From assembly GCA_008704415.1 (NCBI GenBank), contig VXIS01000247.1, positions 1-64,000 on the forward strand: a stretch of DNA of 64,000 nt, read 5' to 3'. The position numbers were made by a program, and so were the translations under genes. Origin of the DNA: Sphaerosporella brunnea (taxonomy: Eukaryota; Ascomycota; Pezizomycetes; Pezizales; Pyronemataceae). The notes beneath the pieces are model-generated. The model was not told where the DNA came from. It did no database searches and saw nothing but the letters and a program-made list of their open reading frames with translations. Positions 1-13,376 of this stretch are shown in pieces (position 1 is the first letter of the stretch; every line of letters starts with the position of its first letter).

Positions 1-3000
1 CCGTCTTTCTCAACCCGAGTATCTGTGCTCAACAGATACCCTTTACCACTAATGAACGAACAGTACGGGGGGGGGTGATTCGTGTTGCTTCAAGAGCCAA
101 GATGACCTCGCAGGGTAATCGTCTGCGGTGGCGTTTCCTCTGCCGATCCTCGTGAGCGCGTCTCGAAGCCAGCTTGCTTGTCTATTGATCCACTGAGTCC
201 ATGCCGATGAGGTTCCGCGGTAACGCGTCTCTGTCTACCATGAGAGGCGTGGCATTAACCCGTGACTTTGGGAAAATGACTTGCACAATCCTAAACAATG
301 AATTTTAAGGCATTCTGTCGTTGGACACTAATGGTTCTTGTTGCTTCAAGATAAAGGGGTTCTCTCTGCGGAAGCATCCTACTTATAGTAGAACGCCGCT
401 CCAGAGACTACCGTCTCCCTGAGTAATACTCAGCCTACGCCTTGGGCGGCTTTCCGACCAGTCTCTACGACGCGGGCGTCAGGCGCGCACTAAAGACGCC
501 CCACCTTCGCTAAATGACTCACTCTTTGATTCCAAATCATGAGTCATAGACATGGGTCGCACCCGGATACCCCGCTCCTAAGCGTTGTATTCTCGTTTGC
601 AGGAAGATGCTCAGCCCTATGTGGCTCCATCTCCCTTCTTCTGCGTCGCATGCCCTACGCCACAACCACACTTACTATGGAGTTCTAGGCCGAGTGATTC
701 TTCCCTTTTTCGGCTCTACCGCCTTCCGGTTTGATCACTCCTGACCCTCCGATCGTCAGCTAGTCCTGGAACAGGCAGTCAACGAAGATATCTCGAAGAG
801 CTCTAACAATAGCCTATACTATTGTTATCTCCGAACCGGATAGCCCCAGGTATCGTCCCCCATCCCAAACCTGAGCAACCCCGATTCTCTTCCCCCCCCC
901 GCGATTCTTTTCTTTCCAACATAGCGTCACTCTCAAGCCTTAGCTGACTATGCAAAATCCGGAGGGCCCAAAAAACAGCCACCCCTCCATCACGTGCCCC
1001 CCTCGAGGCGTCACTATGCAACATACCGTCCGGTATTATTGGGAGGGAGCGAGCCGGAGGAATGATGTATAAGACAGCAGCTAGCAGCGGTATATATCGA
1101 TAGGCCGTCATCGAATCGAACCATCATCACATCGCGGATTCCGTTGCGGGGGGAGAGGGAAGCAATGAGGCGCCTCGATTTCTTCTCGTCGAACGAAAGC
1201 GCCAGCCAGTCAGCCAGTTGTAATATTTTCGCCCCGTTTGTGACGACGACCAAGAGTTTTTTTTTTTTGAGTTTTTTTTGAGTTTTGTTTTTTTTTTTTT
1301 TTTTTTTCGCCCCACGCCTGGCGACCACAGAAGTCAACGACGATCGGAGCAAGCCCAAAGGGATCTTCGATGTGGGCGAGTTGCGTCGAAAACCCCGCAT
1401 TGAGCGGCAGTGGCGGCATCGCACTGGTCGACGCTCGTCGCAACGCGCGGATCGCAACGGGGCGGAGAGCCGTCGACGGCAGGCGTTTCGTTTCACGGCC
1501 GGGCCGACGCTGATTCGCTGGTTCGGCGGGGAAACGCCGGTACCGAGAAAAGCAAAACGATGCGATGCGAGACGGATCGGAAGCGGGTGTAACGCGCGAA
1601 GAAAAAAAGCCGAGCGTGCACGTGCATCCGCGCCAGGGCAGGTAGTCGTGTAGATAGACAAAAACCGAGCAAGGCGTCGAATAGGAAGCGACGCGCAATC
1701 ACCGTGGCGCTCCAGACCGGGAGGCCCCAGAAGGCGAGCAAGCGTGAGATGGCTGTTCGCACGCTGCCCCCCCTCCAGCCATGCGTCGGATGCGGGGAAA
1801 GCAGCGACGATGCGGCCAGGCGATGATGTCATGGCGAACGCGTGACGCCTGCAAGTCGCTGCACGCTGCACCAGCCGCAAAACCGTTGAAACGGCCAAAT
1901 GCAACGGATAACGAGCGATCCGGTTGACCGCAGCCCGAAACTGACTGTCCGGCCCATCTGGCGGACACGAGAACCGCAGAGCAAGTCGAGCCTTTTTTCC
2001 AAAAGAAGAACAGTCTCGAAGCGTTAGCAGAGCACATACATGTGGACTGTCTGGGATCTGAAGATATGCATCGATGGGAAGAGGGGGGAGGGGGCATGCA
2101 GAGGGAAGAAGCTGCATTTCGACGCGCATGCAGGGTCCGGCACCGAGTTGTCACAGCTCATCACTCGGAAAGCGACGAAACCCCCCATTTTCGCAGAGCC
2201 ACCAAGGCATCTGCAAATCGCGTGTCTTTATCCAACCCAGTCACGGCCCTACCGCACGCTCGTGCAAACGGGCGTGAAACAACCACCTCGAAAGTTGCTT
2301 TTCTGTCCACCGGAAACAGCCGCTAAGCGCTCAGCCCCGGTCATCGTGTGCGCAGCTCTTAATCTCTGGGTGTGCTTGTGCTTGTGCTTGTGTGACTGGA
2401 AAGCTGACGCGAGCAAAAAACCAAAAATAATGCCCCCACCCTATCTCACACATACATACACACGTACGGATTGAGGTTACTTTGCAGGTAGGGCAATTGA
2501 CCAGTCGTTTTTTGTCGAAAGCGAGAGCAACGTTGCTCCGATGCAGGCACACGAGTATTCCGAATGGATCGTTTCGGTGCTTGCTTGCTGGCATGCAAGC
2601 AGCCGCAGGCAGCTTGCGGCCCTGGCGTTTTTTTTTCACCTCGTTGTGCACCGACGCAGACACAGTCGACGTCTCACGGTGGCCACCACTTCGCCAATGA
2701 GCGCGGGTTACCGCTGGAAAGACTTGATGAATCACGATTCCAGGGCGTCGGTACGTGCCCTTCTAGAAGCTTACCTTGTCATCGCGCGAGATGAGCTGAG
2801 TGAGCTGGAGCGTCGTGACTCTGCCATCCACATCCTGCAAGCTTGTTAAGGCTGACAAGGACCGGGGGGGAGGGGGGTCGTACAGAGGCTGAGATTATTA
2901 CATTTGTCCTGATTACTTTTTTTTGGTCGAGGGTTGGAACGCAGAGATAGTCAGTCCTAGCCAAAGGGTGATGGTTATTATAAGGGCCAATGCCAGCTGC

Positions 3001-3132
3001 GCTGCGCTTGGAATTGGATTGTCCAGTGTCCCCTATCCATACGGCTGTTCTGCACATTGCCAGAGCGATTCTACTGCCACTGTTATCCCGAGTAATACCA
3101 TACTGCCAACCCCCCAACCCACTACAGCAGCC
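1..3132. other. Gene-poor upstream region
   Basis: I see no convincing gene here. Open frames on both strands lack domain-like composition, and the longest (minus strand, about 1014-2129) runs through a homopolymer tract and looks like chance. The stretch just before 3133 should hold the promoter and 5' leader of the GMC fusion gene. Confidence 0.6.
1256..1309. repeat. Interrupted poly-T tract
   Basis: Runs of T interrupted by GAG and G, over about 50 bases. This is simple sequence, likely polymorphic in length and prone to sequencing error. Confidence 0.85.
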
Positions 3133-6100
3133 ATGGCCTCATCCGCAACCACCCACGGCCTCCCACCAAGCGTCCTCAACGCCGACCCGGGAACCTTCAC
3201 GAAAGGCGGCACCCCGCTGAGCGCGGCCGACTACTCCGCCTCAGCATCCGTACCCAGCGGCGCCCAAAAGTTCCCGCGGCTCTCCCTGCCCGTGCCGATG
3301 ATGCGCCTGGAATACGACGCAGTGGTGATCGGCAGCGGCTACGGCGGCGGGGTGGCAGCGTCGCGTGCCGCGCGGGCCGGAAAAAGCGTGTGCGTCCTGG
3401 AACTCGGGCGGGAGCGGTGGCCCGGCGAGTACCCGGTCTCGGCGGTCGATGCGTTCGGCGAGCTCCACGTCTCCGGCAACGCGGCCGCCAACAACGCACC
3501 CATCAAGGACCTCAACGCCGGCGACCCCACCGCCCTGTACCACCTCGTCCTGGGCGAGGGGCAAAACGCGTTCGTCGCCAACGGCCTGGGCGGAACTAGC
3601 CTGCTGAATGCGAATATCTTCCTGGAGACGGATGAGCGTACCATGGCCCTTGAGGAGTGTTGGCCGCAGGAGCTGCGGCGCAAGGCCGCGCTCGAGAAGT
3701 ATTATGATAGGGCCAGGAGCATGCTGCAGCCCACACCCTACCCCGAGGATCAGCCCGAGCTCATGAAGCTGGAGTTGCTGAAAAAGCAGGCGGTGAAAAT
3801 GGGGCTTGCCGATAAGTTTTACCGGCCGCCGCAAACTACGTTTTTTAGAGATGGCCTGAACAGCACTGGAGTCGAGGTGAGTCGACTGCACTGTATATGT
3901 CCGAGTGATATTGCGTGTATTAACACTGCGCCGCGCAGATGAAAGCCTCCACCCTTTCCGGCCAGGACTGCACCGGTGTCAACGACGGCAGCAAGAGCAG
4001 CGTGCTGATGAACTACCTCCCCGACGCCTGGAACTGGGGGGCCGAGATATTCTGCGAGTGCGAGGTGCGCCACATCAAGAAGGATCCGAGCGGCAAAGGC
4101 TACATCGTGTTCTTCGCGTGGTACGGCAACAAGCGCAACCGAGCCGAGTTCGAAGATCTCTTCCACAACGAGCTGATGTGGGTGCGCGCCAAAGAGCTCT
4201 GTTTCCTAGCCGCGGGCACCCTGGGGACGACGGAGATCCTCCTCCGCAGCAAAAGGCTGGGGCTGCACATGAGTGCTCGCGTGGGCCAGGGGATGAGCGG
4301 CAACGGCGACATTTTGGCGTTCGGCTACAACACCGACGATGTGGCCAACGCTGTTGGCCGCCAGACCCCGCCGAAGGATGATATGGCCCGTCCCGTCGGC
4401 CCTACCATCACCGGCGTCATCGACATGCGGGATACGAAGGACGTGCTCGACGGATTCGTGCTGGAGGAGGGCGCCGTGCCCCAGGTCCTTGGGCGCTTCT
4501 TGCAGACCATGCTAGAGATCACGCCGGGCAAGGTCTACCCGACCGAAAAAGGCGGCAAATACGACCGCCTGCGGAAATTCTTTGCCCGCACGGAGACCAG
4601 GATCATGGGGCCCTACTATCCGGGCTGTTCCGTCAACCGCACGCAGATATACTTGATCATGAGCCACGACGATAACCAATCCACGTTGACGCTCGAGGGC
4701 GACAAGGCGTATTTGAAGTTCAACGGCGTCGGAAGGAGTTCGCACGTCAAGCAGCTCAACGAGTTCTTGGCCAAGGCGACCCATGCTGTTGGAGGCGTCC
4801 TGGTCAATTCACCGTTCTTCGCCTTCCTGGGACAGGAAGAGATCACGGTGCATCCGATTGGAGGCGCGAACATCAGCAGCACCGGCCTGGGCGAGGATGG
4901 CGTCACAAATCATATGGGCGAGGTTTTCACCGGTGCTGGCCCGGAGGTGCACGATGGGCTTGTATGCGTCGACGGCTCGATAATCCCCTGTGCTTTGGGA
5001 GTTAACCCGTTCGCCACCATCACCGCTCTGGCGGAGCGATCTCTCGACTGTCTAGCCGCAAAGTATGGGATGGCGATCGACCTCGAGACCAAGAACGGCA
5101 AGCTCGATCTGGTGAACGGGAAGCCAAGGGTGAGGTGGCCCTTGACCGAGGAGATGAAAGAGGCGCAAGAATCGATATTGGCAGCTGCAGGAGAAAGCGG
5201 AGTACGATTCGCCGAGGTCATGGATGGCCACCTTTACGTCGGTGACGAGATAGACGACTTCGAGGTAGCGGAGAACGCTGCCAAGGGGAATGGTAGTACC
5301 GCGAGGTTTTATCTGAGTGTTGACACGTACAGTACGAAGAATCGTGAGTACATCTGTTCTTTCTACATCGTTGCAGGTAGCTAATGCCCTCCTCCTCCAT
5401 CCACAGTTGTGACTCGCACCGACCATGCATCAATGGCAACAGGAACGTTCACTTGCAGCGCGCTCAGCAAGGAGCCTTTCATGATCCTCCGTGGAGAAGT
5501 CCAGTTCTTTTCTCCAGACACAAAGACTCCCGACACGAAGAACTTGACATACAAGTTCGACATGACTGGGACAGATGGCAGGGTCTTGCACTTCGATGGA
5601 TACAAAGTCGTCAATTCCGGAATAGCCTTTTCTCCAAGCAGGACGTGGCGGGCGACAACCACTCTTTATGTGACCATCACCAATCCCGATGGCTCGCAGG
5701 TCGCTCGTGGCATCTTGCACATCAGCAAGCGCAACTTCTTGGCGGAGATGAAGGGATTCGGACCCCTTGGAGACGTGGGCTTGTGGAAGAATCTGGCTGG
5801 CGTGAAGGCTTTCCTGTCGTTCTTTAGCTTGCAGACGGCGGCCTTCTACTTCTCCCCCTTCAGGCGTCTTCAGTACCCCGCCGCAGCGGGAACCGCCACT
5901 ATCAGCAGCATTCCCAAGGTCCAACCGACGAAGGTAGTGACTGTAACAGCCGTGGATGGTGTACAATCGACGGTTCATTGTTGGCGTCCGTTGCAGTCCA
6001 ATCCAAAGCTGCCGCCAATTCTTTTCGTACCCGGAGCTGCAGTAGACCATCAGATTTTTGCACTCCCCACCATCGAGACAAACGCCGTGGAGTATTTCCT

Positions 6101-7568
6101 TGGGAAGGGATACACCTTGTATGCGGTCACACACCGTGTGGGGAAGACCGAAGTAGCAAAGCGGGGCTACACCATCTATGATGCACGGCTCGACATCAAG
6201 GCGGCCATGGAGTATGTGCGGGCCGATTCTCAACAGTCCAAGCTATACTGTATAGCGCATTGCGCTGGTTCCGTGGCGCTCTCTATGGGGTTGCTAGACG
6301 GGGCTATTCCGGCAGGTTGGTTGCGGGGGGTGACGGCTTCTCAAGGTAAGAGCATATTCGCCCACATCCTCTGTCCCTATTTTTTTTTTCGCATGCTGCT
6401 GCGGGGGGCCGGCCAAACGCTTTTCCAACGAGATCGGTTGGCGTTTTGTAAAAGAACCGTGTCGATGGCCACCGCGTATCTTTCCGCGCCGCCACGGCAC
6501 CGTCAAATTCGAGTGTAGGCTGTGTGGTCTCGATCCGAGGGGCGGGCCATGACGTTGCTGTGGACCGAAATGGAGTGGCCATGGTTGATCAACTGGTTGC
6601 TCGACACAGGCCACGCAGCGTATGACGCGAAAAAAATGGTGAAAGACAAGTTTTGGGAATTACCGATCAACTAACCATGACATAGTGTTCTTCAACCCCA
6701 AATTCGCAACCATCAACTCTCTAAAAGCCAGTTCGCCGGTCCCGATGCCGGTAGTGTATAAAAAGCTCTCCGGTGGGGACTGGTTCGATTGCACGTCGCC
6801 CGCGGATAGCGCTTTGGTCCAGAGGGTTACCGACCAGCTCCTGCGGTTCTATCCTGTGGGAGGGACGGCGGAGCACCCGGAGGGCTGCGATTCGACGACA
6901 TGTCACCGAAGTGAGCTTGTTTTCGGAAGGTTCGTTGGTTCCTATTCGATGTAGCCTGTCTGCATCCTCTCCCGTCAAGAGTTTGTGAAAATATATATAT
7001 ATGTATATCTGACGCCGGCAAATAGACTCTGGACCCACGATAAGCTGAACAAAGAGACACACGATTCTTTGGCCAACTTTTTGGGCGGCATCTCGATGAA
7101 TTGCCTCGAGAAGCTCATGCATGCGGGTAACACCGGAAACGTGTATGACAACGAGGGCGTATCTCTGATGAACGAATCGAACCTTGCTCGATTGAAAGGC
7201 GTGCCAATAATGTTCATCCACGGCATGAACAATGCCGTCTTCGATCCTGAGAGCACGGAACGGTCCTACGATGTTTTGCGAGATGCATTCGACGATGATT
7301 TGGAAAACTACCAGCGTCTCACGATGTAAGCGATCCATCACCCCCCCTTCCCCCACCCCCCCCCCCCCTTTCGAGAACCACGGCAAGGGAGAGACTAACC
7401 ATCGATTCTTTGTCGTTTAGCCCGGAATACGGCCACCTGGATTGTTGGATGGGCAAGAACGCCTACAAAGACGTTTACCCTTTTGTTCTGAACCACATTG
7501 GGGATGTGACGAAGACAGCCGACAGGGAGAACCCCCTTTCTGCGTCAACCGCGCATGGGCGGAACTAA
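3133..7568 (+). CDS. GMC (cholesterol-oxidase-like) / alpha-beta-hydrolase fusion
   Basis: Six exons give an unbroken 1259-residue frame: 3133-3876, 3939-5343, 5407-6345, 6686-6929, 7026-7325 and 7421-7568. The N-terminal half is a GMC oxidoreductase. It has an FAD dinucleotide motif GSGYGGG (residues 67-73) and the HPIGG and VDGSIIP...NPF...TALAER blocks seen in cholesterol-oxidase-like enzymes. The C-terminal half, from about residue 720, is an alpha/beta hydrolase with AHCAGS at the nucleophile elbow (Cys near residue 1002 instead of Ser), then a probable acid region around FIHGMNNAVF and a His in PEYGH. Such fusions are known in bacteria and fungi, and a role in sterol or lipid oxidation plus hydrolysis is an inference. 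The third intron (340 nt) is unusually long and the fourth uses a GTTCGT donor. The start is the first ATG after an untranslatable leader, with MASSATT following. There is no clear signal peptide. Confidence 0.9.
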
Positions 7569-10500
7569 GGCCCGATCATCCACCTCAATACGTGGCTTCA
7601 GTGGTCGCGGGATACGAAAAGAGAAGCCAGAGCTGCTGCTGCTATCTGGGTGTGTGTGTGGCCTGCTGGGTGGGGAGGGATGCTAATAATCTTCTGGTGG
7701 AAACTACCGATGGAAAGAGTGTGGTCAGCTTGTGGGCCTGCTGGTTTTCTTTTTTTTTTTCTTTTTTTTTTTTTTCTTCTCTCTCGCTGGCGTGTTCTGT
7801 GAGGGTGGACGGGTTGGATGGTGAAGAGAGTTCTCGCTTGCAGTACAACAACACCACGAGGGGGATTTCCTGTCCTTCACGGACGGAGTTGCTGTGGGGG
7901 TGTGTGCTTCCCAAGCTTGATCGGAATGGAAAAAGAACTACACGGGTGCCACTAAACTTCGTTTCTGTGAGGCGGGGATGCTTCTGATGAGCAGCACGCA
8001 CAGAGATAGATCTCTTCCATTCTTAGGCAAAGAAAAGTGAACGAACGCCTGGCCTGGCCAGCTGGCCGCCCGGCGGTAAGGCATGTGTCATGGGAAAAAT
8101 CGAGGGCAAGCATGGTAGTCAGAAGCGAGGGCTTCCGCTGGAAGAGGGTGAAGCCCGCTGTGTCGACGGGTATGGTATTAGGACCCCCCGCCCCCCCCCA
8201 CCTTGCCTCACTTTCGCCCCGAATGGGTAGGGGCCCGGGGGGGGGGGGGGATATCCCAACAGATTCTATTCGCTCCAGCGGAGCAAAAGCTGTGGATATG
8301 AGTGATTTGACACCACAACAACAACCGGACCTTTTTTTTTCCCCCGCCGTCGAGAGGACAACAGAGAAAAAAAAAACTGCCGATCAAGGTCAGGACCTGC
8401 CTACCTAGCAGCTAGGATGAAGTGGGGGGAGGGGGGGTTTTTTTTGCTGCACGAGATGCGTATCGCGGTCCTCCGTGCGTTTGCGCAGCACGAACAGTGC
8501 CCGAGATGATGATGGGATGGATCGATGGTGACAAGGAGGCCTTGCAAAAACGCCCTGAACCACTGGATCAGCGCGAGAGGATGGGTGTCTCATGACGAGT
8601 CACGACGGCTGGTGGTTACGCCTCTGATTTGCGGTGTGGGCTCGAGTAAGCAGTGATAGTCCTCGCCATCGTTCGTCCGAAGGGCGCAGGCGTCGCCACA
8701 TAGGTTGGGGAGCGGTGGTGGTGTTGGGAAGAGCAGAGCTGCAAGGCCGAGCAAAGCATCCAAACAGCTTTTGCCCGGCGGCGGAGCGGCTCCCAACGTC
8801 GCTTCAGGGGGAAGGAAATCAGAAAAGACAAAAGTGTGTGGTTGACAAGTCACGATATATCACTCGACGTTCATCCAGCGCAACGCAAAGCCGTTGTGGC
8901 AAACTGCGCCACTGTACTAGTGCGGAGCCGAGCACGGCGATCCGGGTGGTGGATATCTCGTTGGCCCGGATGTTGAAACCGGCGTGCTCTCTCGACTCTC
9001 GAGGCCAGGGAATAAAATTGGTTGAGACACACACGTCCCGGACCACACACCGCCACCCCGTGGTGGCTATGGCGGGCCGGGTGTCGTAACGCAAGCCCGG
9101 GGAAACCTGGAACGAAAAGATGTTAACAGGGCGAAATAAACTTCTCGGCTTTTCCGGGATCGAAGTTTCAAGAATCCCACCACGCCGCCGCCGCGGGCCA
9201 AGAATTTGCCAGGCAAGTCCTTGCATCATCATGGGTGCGATGCTAACCCCGCATGCGGCTAGCGCCCCCGTGCTGTAGCAGCACATGGCAATGATGGGCA
9301 CGGGCACGGATCCAGCAAAATCAAAAATCAAAAAAAAAAAAAAAAATCCAACGGGAAATTTCCCTCTCGCGGCAAGGCCCAGATCCGCCTTGGCAGGGTT
9401 AAACTGTGCTGCCTGCCGTTTTGAGACGTGGCCCACGGCAACACCCGAGATCGAGCTAGAGACTGGGGAGGTCGTTGAAGGCCCGCCATTTCAAGAGCGA
9501 AGGCGGCGCTCGTTCGCAGGGCGGCCGGAGGATGCAGCCCCCCCCCGGTGATAGTCCTGCGCTATCGGAGAACGGCTATCTGGGTGGCGTCCTGTGACTT
9601 GCCGGGGAGGGTGGCGGCGAGAATTGGTGACGGTGAAAACGAGGTCCCCCGCGTCGCGTTTCTGCCCACTCTTGAAGGCCGCCCACCCGGCTGGCTCACC
9701 GCGCCGTGGGCGTGAAGATAGTTTGGCCTGCGCGTCACCTGAGAACAAGTCTCCATCGCCGGCCTTGCTTTCTGCACTCGAAGTCTATTTGCCCGGTGAG
9801 TCTATCCACAGGTAGGTATACGCAGAGTACTCTAGAGTAAACGTGCAAAGAGCAAAGCTCGAATGGGGAAATGACTCACTATGTCTTGAGAATCGCGGCC
9901 TTTGAGGCATTAGTTTTCTTGACAGTCGATCTGCGCGCCAGTGACCCGGAAACATTCCCATCTCATTCCTCTGGCCGATTTTGGGGCGCCTTGACTGCCG
10001 CCAGTTTGAGGCGACGCATAACCACATGCCACAAACTGCTGGTGCGGTTCCAGATCTCTGCAGCGCCCAATGATCGAAGCACCAACTGCTGTTGTGCCAC
10101 CAACTTCTCTGACGGGTCTCTCCCAGAGAGCGAATAATCGAGAGCGTTCCAGAGTCCCGCGGAGGGACTTCGCTTTCCTAGCCTTGACCGGCTAAAGTGG
10201 CGAATAAAGAAATAGGAATTGGGCTCGGACGTTTCTTCCAACCAATGAGAAAAGGCGAAGGAGTTGACATTAGTGTGGCTGAGGAAGTGCTGGGTTCTAA
10301 CTGCAGGCGTCCACGCAAAGCGCTGTCCTTTGGACAGCTTCGTCGCCGCTTTTATCAAGCCCCCTTAGGACCCTTATTCATCCAAAAAACCGTCAACGTC
10401 ATATGCCTGTATGGCTCCCACATAAACGTCTGACCTGCACTTCCCCCGTCGTCTTCAAAGCATCACCGCGGGACTGCTTCGACATCCCGCTTTTCTTCTC

Positions 10501-10704
10501 CATCATAAATCGATTCCATTCACCGGTATGTCCGGCTGCACAGCCGAAGTCCATTCTTTGCTTCCGTTTAATCTGAAAAAGTCTCCGATTAGGCATACGT
10601 CCGTGCGTAACGTAAACGCAATCTACGCAGCTTCCCGTCCGCCTTCGCAAATCGCCACCCTCTCAATTCCGGCAGGAAGTCGCGGCCAGTTTACCAGCGG
10701 TATC
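7569..10704. other. Intergenic, no gene recognised
   Basis: Three kilobases with many short chance frames but no recognisable domain. It contains simple-sequence tracts: poly-C near 7361, T-runs near 7750-7776, a G-run near 8238 and an A-run near 9330. Confidence 0.55.
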
Positions 10705-11196
10705 ATGAACGATGATTTCCAACCGGCCGGATACCAGCCCGAATCGTCCCAGACCCCGAAAGAGCGAGTGCACTCTCAACCGCCACAGTACCACCCGCAA
10801 CTACAAGCAGGAGGATCCGGCAGCTTCAGATATCCCGCTAGACCGGTGCGACGCAAGGTCAACAAAGAGGAACGCTCGGAACGAAAAGACCGTTACGACC
10901 GAATCGAAGCGTTGACCCGCGAGCTAAGCATGGCAGTTCGAGACGAGATGCAGCGGCGAAAGGCACTCTGGGATGTCGAAGGAGACCGAGAGGAGGAGGA
11001 GTTTTGGGAGGGCCGCAAACGGGAGGTTTATCACGGCTTGGAGATCCTCGCGGACGAGATTCAAAGGGCTTTTCGTGATCGGCGCAAGGAAGCGGTTTTG
11101 GAGCTTTGGAGCAAGGAACAGGAGGAACGGAGGGTGGCGGCAAGTGGCGCGCGGTCAGACCGAAGCCGCCGGAACTCGAGGCGGGATGAGGGCTAA
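10705..11196 (+). CDS. Hypothetical basic, charged helical protein
   Basis: A single-exon frame of 163 residues starting MNDDFQPAG. The first 60 residues are rich in Gln, Pro and Ser. Residues from about 65 onward are very rich in Arg, Lys and Glu and would form long amphipathic helices or a coiled coil, ending in an Arg/Ser-rich tail. The frame stays open upstream to an ATG at 10528, but that extension is less protein-like, so I prefer 10705. I recognise no family, and the function is unknown. A small DNA- or RNA-associated protein is possible but not shown. Confidence 0.5.
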   Translation: MNDDFQPAGYQPESSQTPKERVHSQPPQYHPQLQAGGSGSFRYPARPVRRKVNKEERSERKDRYDRIEALTRELSMAVRDEMQRRKALWDVEGDREEEEFWEGRKREVYHGLEILADEIQRAFRDRRKEAVLELWSKEQEERRVAASGARSDRSRRNSRRDEG

Positions 11197-13130
11197 GCGG
11201 GACGTTGTAGCAAGCATTTCCGCGCATGGGAAGCTTGTGCTTCGCATTGGAGATGGGACCGGCGTTGTTGAGAAGAAAGTGTGTTCGCTATGGTGTTACG
11301 GAATTTATTAGCATTTTGTGACAGGCGCATACCTTAGAGGTTCTCTGTGGGGGTATGTTTATGTTTTTTTTTTTTTTTATCTTTCTTCGGGATCTCGTAT
11401 AGGCTGGTATGCATTTTTAGTTCCTATTCAGGAGAGTAATTGTACTGTTTTTTTCTTCGTGGACTCCATCAGCAATTGTGCCTGCATAAAACAAACAGCG
11501 AGGTTGACTTGGTGTTATTACAGATTGTGTGCGGTTTAATCCACGGTCGCTCGAGGCCCGCCTCTCATCTTGCTTTGTTCGTTGTCGCAGCTCTCGTACC
11601 CTATGCCCTGTGGCCAAATTAACGTCGCGATACTTCCCCTCTACAACCACAGGGTATTAGGGGCAATCCCATGAAGCTCAAGCCAAAAGAAATCTAGAGT
11701 AGTTTCTCGCGGCCAAAGGCCAGCAAATGATGACTTACCGAGACAAACGGCTATTCAACCGGGATTACAGTTGCATTGAAAACGGCTACGCACTCAAGCC
11801 TCCGGCAGCGAGCTTACCTTTAGGACCCTGAGGCACATGAGCGTCACTTCCTTTATGGAGGATTAGCCTAGACTCTGTGCATCAGGGAGACGTGGTACCT
11901 TTTTTAAAAAATTCCTGTTAAAGCGGTGTTGGCTGTGACGTCAGTCAAAAGTCTGCCTGATTGGTCCAGTAGCAAGGTGCGCGCGCGAGCGAGCGACTTC
12001 CCGTCTCCCCTCCTGCTTTTTGACTTCGCTCGCCCAAAGCTGACTTGTGGTGCTTCTAGTGATCTCGATGCCTCTTTATACACCATTTCCTGCAACTTGA
12101 TGCTGATTGAAACTGCCGTTTTTTTTCCGGATTTACCAGCTCAATCATGCAGGGGCTTTACCGCTAGGATGTTCGCAGTCGATCGCCATGCGGTGGCAAT
12201 GGAAAATTAAGCCTATCGTGTCATTCATTGTGGTGTGATTGAGCTGTTCTTGCTCTTCTCTTGCTTTGTTTACCGTCAGCACAGGTGTAGCGGGATGCAA
12301 ACGCGCTCTGGCACGCCCATCATCGCCGGAGGGACAAGACGCCCCATCTTCCATATGAGATGTGTGTACCATTTTTTCGATTCATGGGAGACTGCTAGAG
12401 TGTGTAGCCATCGACCGGGGTGGAGTTGACGGCGTTGACGAGGCGTTAAGGGGATCCAGACGCTCTCACCTTGTGACATTCCGACACTGACTTCGGTAAA
12501 GACGTCCGCCGACTTCGGAGGTAGGCACCGGACGCGTCGACAACGTCCCGCTCGACGAAATGGAAGTTTTTTGCGTGGAGGATGGAGATGTGGTATGTTG
12601 GTGGTGCGTAGCGGTGTCGCGTTAATTCGACTTCAAGGATGAAAACTGGGGGTTTCAAGAACTGAACCGAATGAATCGGACGTCTTGAAAGCTTCCCTCG
12701 ACATCCATGGATGTGTGCCCGCCACGATCGATGTGTCCCCGATGCACGCTAACAGCGATGATCGCATGATGTTTCTTGACTCACACACTGTCACTCGTGT
12801 CTTGTGTGACCTGGGTGCAAAATTTCCCCGGGGCTGTCGCTGTTTGCTCGTAGTCAGAGGGCGGACTCCCGGACGTTGGCCGTGGTGTCGATCCTTTCCA
12901 AGTGTGGCAAGTTGGTTGCCGGTTGTTCGAAGAAGAAAAATCAACGACGGCCCAGAGTCTATCATGCAAGTCTGGGCAATACTGGCAGGAGAGTGGGGGA
13001 TGACGTGCGACATGGGCGACAATCCTTTCTTGTCTCTCTCATTCGACATCCGCAGGGGGTAGCACACGTCCGAGACGTTGGTTGCTGCGTCGTTCTTCTT
13101 CATAGGACGTCAATTGGTCGGTTGGTTTAG
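11197..13130. other. Intergenic, no gene recognised
   Basis: No frame here shows domain-like composition on either strand. A poly-T run lies near 11365. Confidence 0.5.
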
Positions 13131-13376
13131 TACCGTATAAATTCGCCAGCAAGAGACTGGACGGCGCGAAAAACAAAAAGCGAAATGGTGTGGAAAAACA
13201 CAAAGGGGGGTTATTAGCGACCAACATGTGATGCGAGTTACTGTATATGCTTAGTTCAACTGCGTTTTTTGGTAGACTACAGTTCGGCTCCCGGTGTTCA
13301 AGCTCATTTTCCCCTACGCCCTTTCGCTTTTCGTTTTTCGCGCCGTCCAGTCTCTTGCTGGCGAATCTATACGGTA
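13131..13376. mobile_element. TA-flanked MITE with long terminal inverted repeats
   Basis: About 246 bases including flanking TA dinucleotides. The left end runs TA-CCGTATAAATTCGCCAGC and continues for about 60 bases. The right end is its near-perfect reverse complement, ending in TATACGG-TA. The core is too short to code for a transposase. TA target duplications with such ends are typical of non-autonomous Tc1/mariner-like elements, so that assignment is an inference. Confidence 0.75.

Noticed and set aside
1014..2129. A 371-codon minus-strand open frame
   Set aside because: It passes through the interrupted poly-T tract as a lysine run, has no domain-like order, and overlaps equally open chance frames on other frames.
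5430..6233. A 267-codon minus-strand frame
   Set aside because: Antisense to the hydrolase exon of the GMC fusion gene; no motif of its own.
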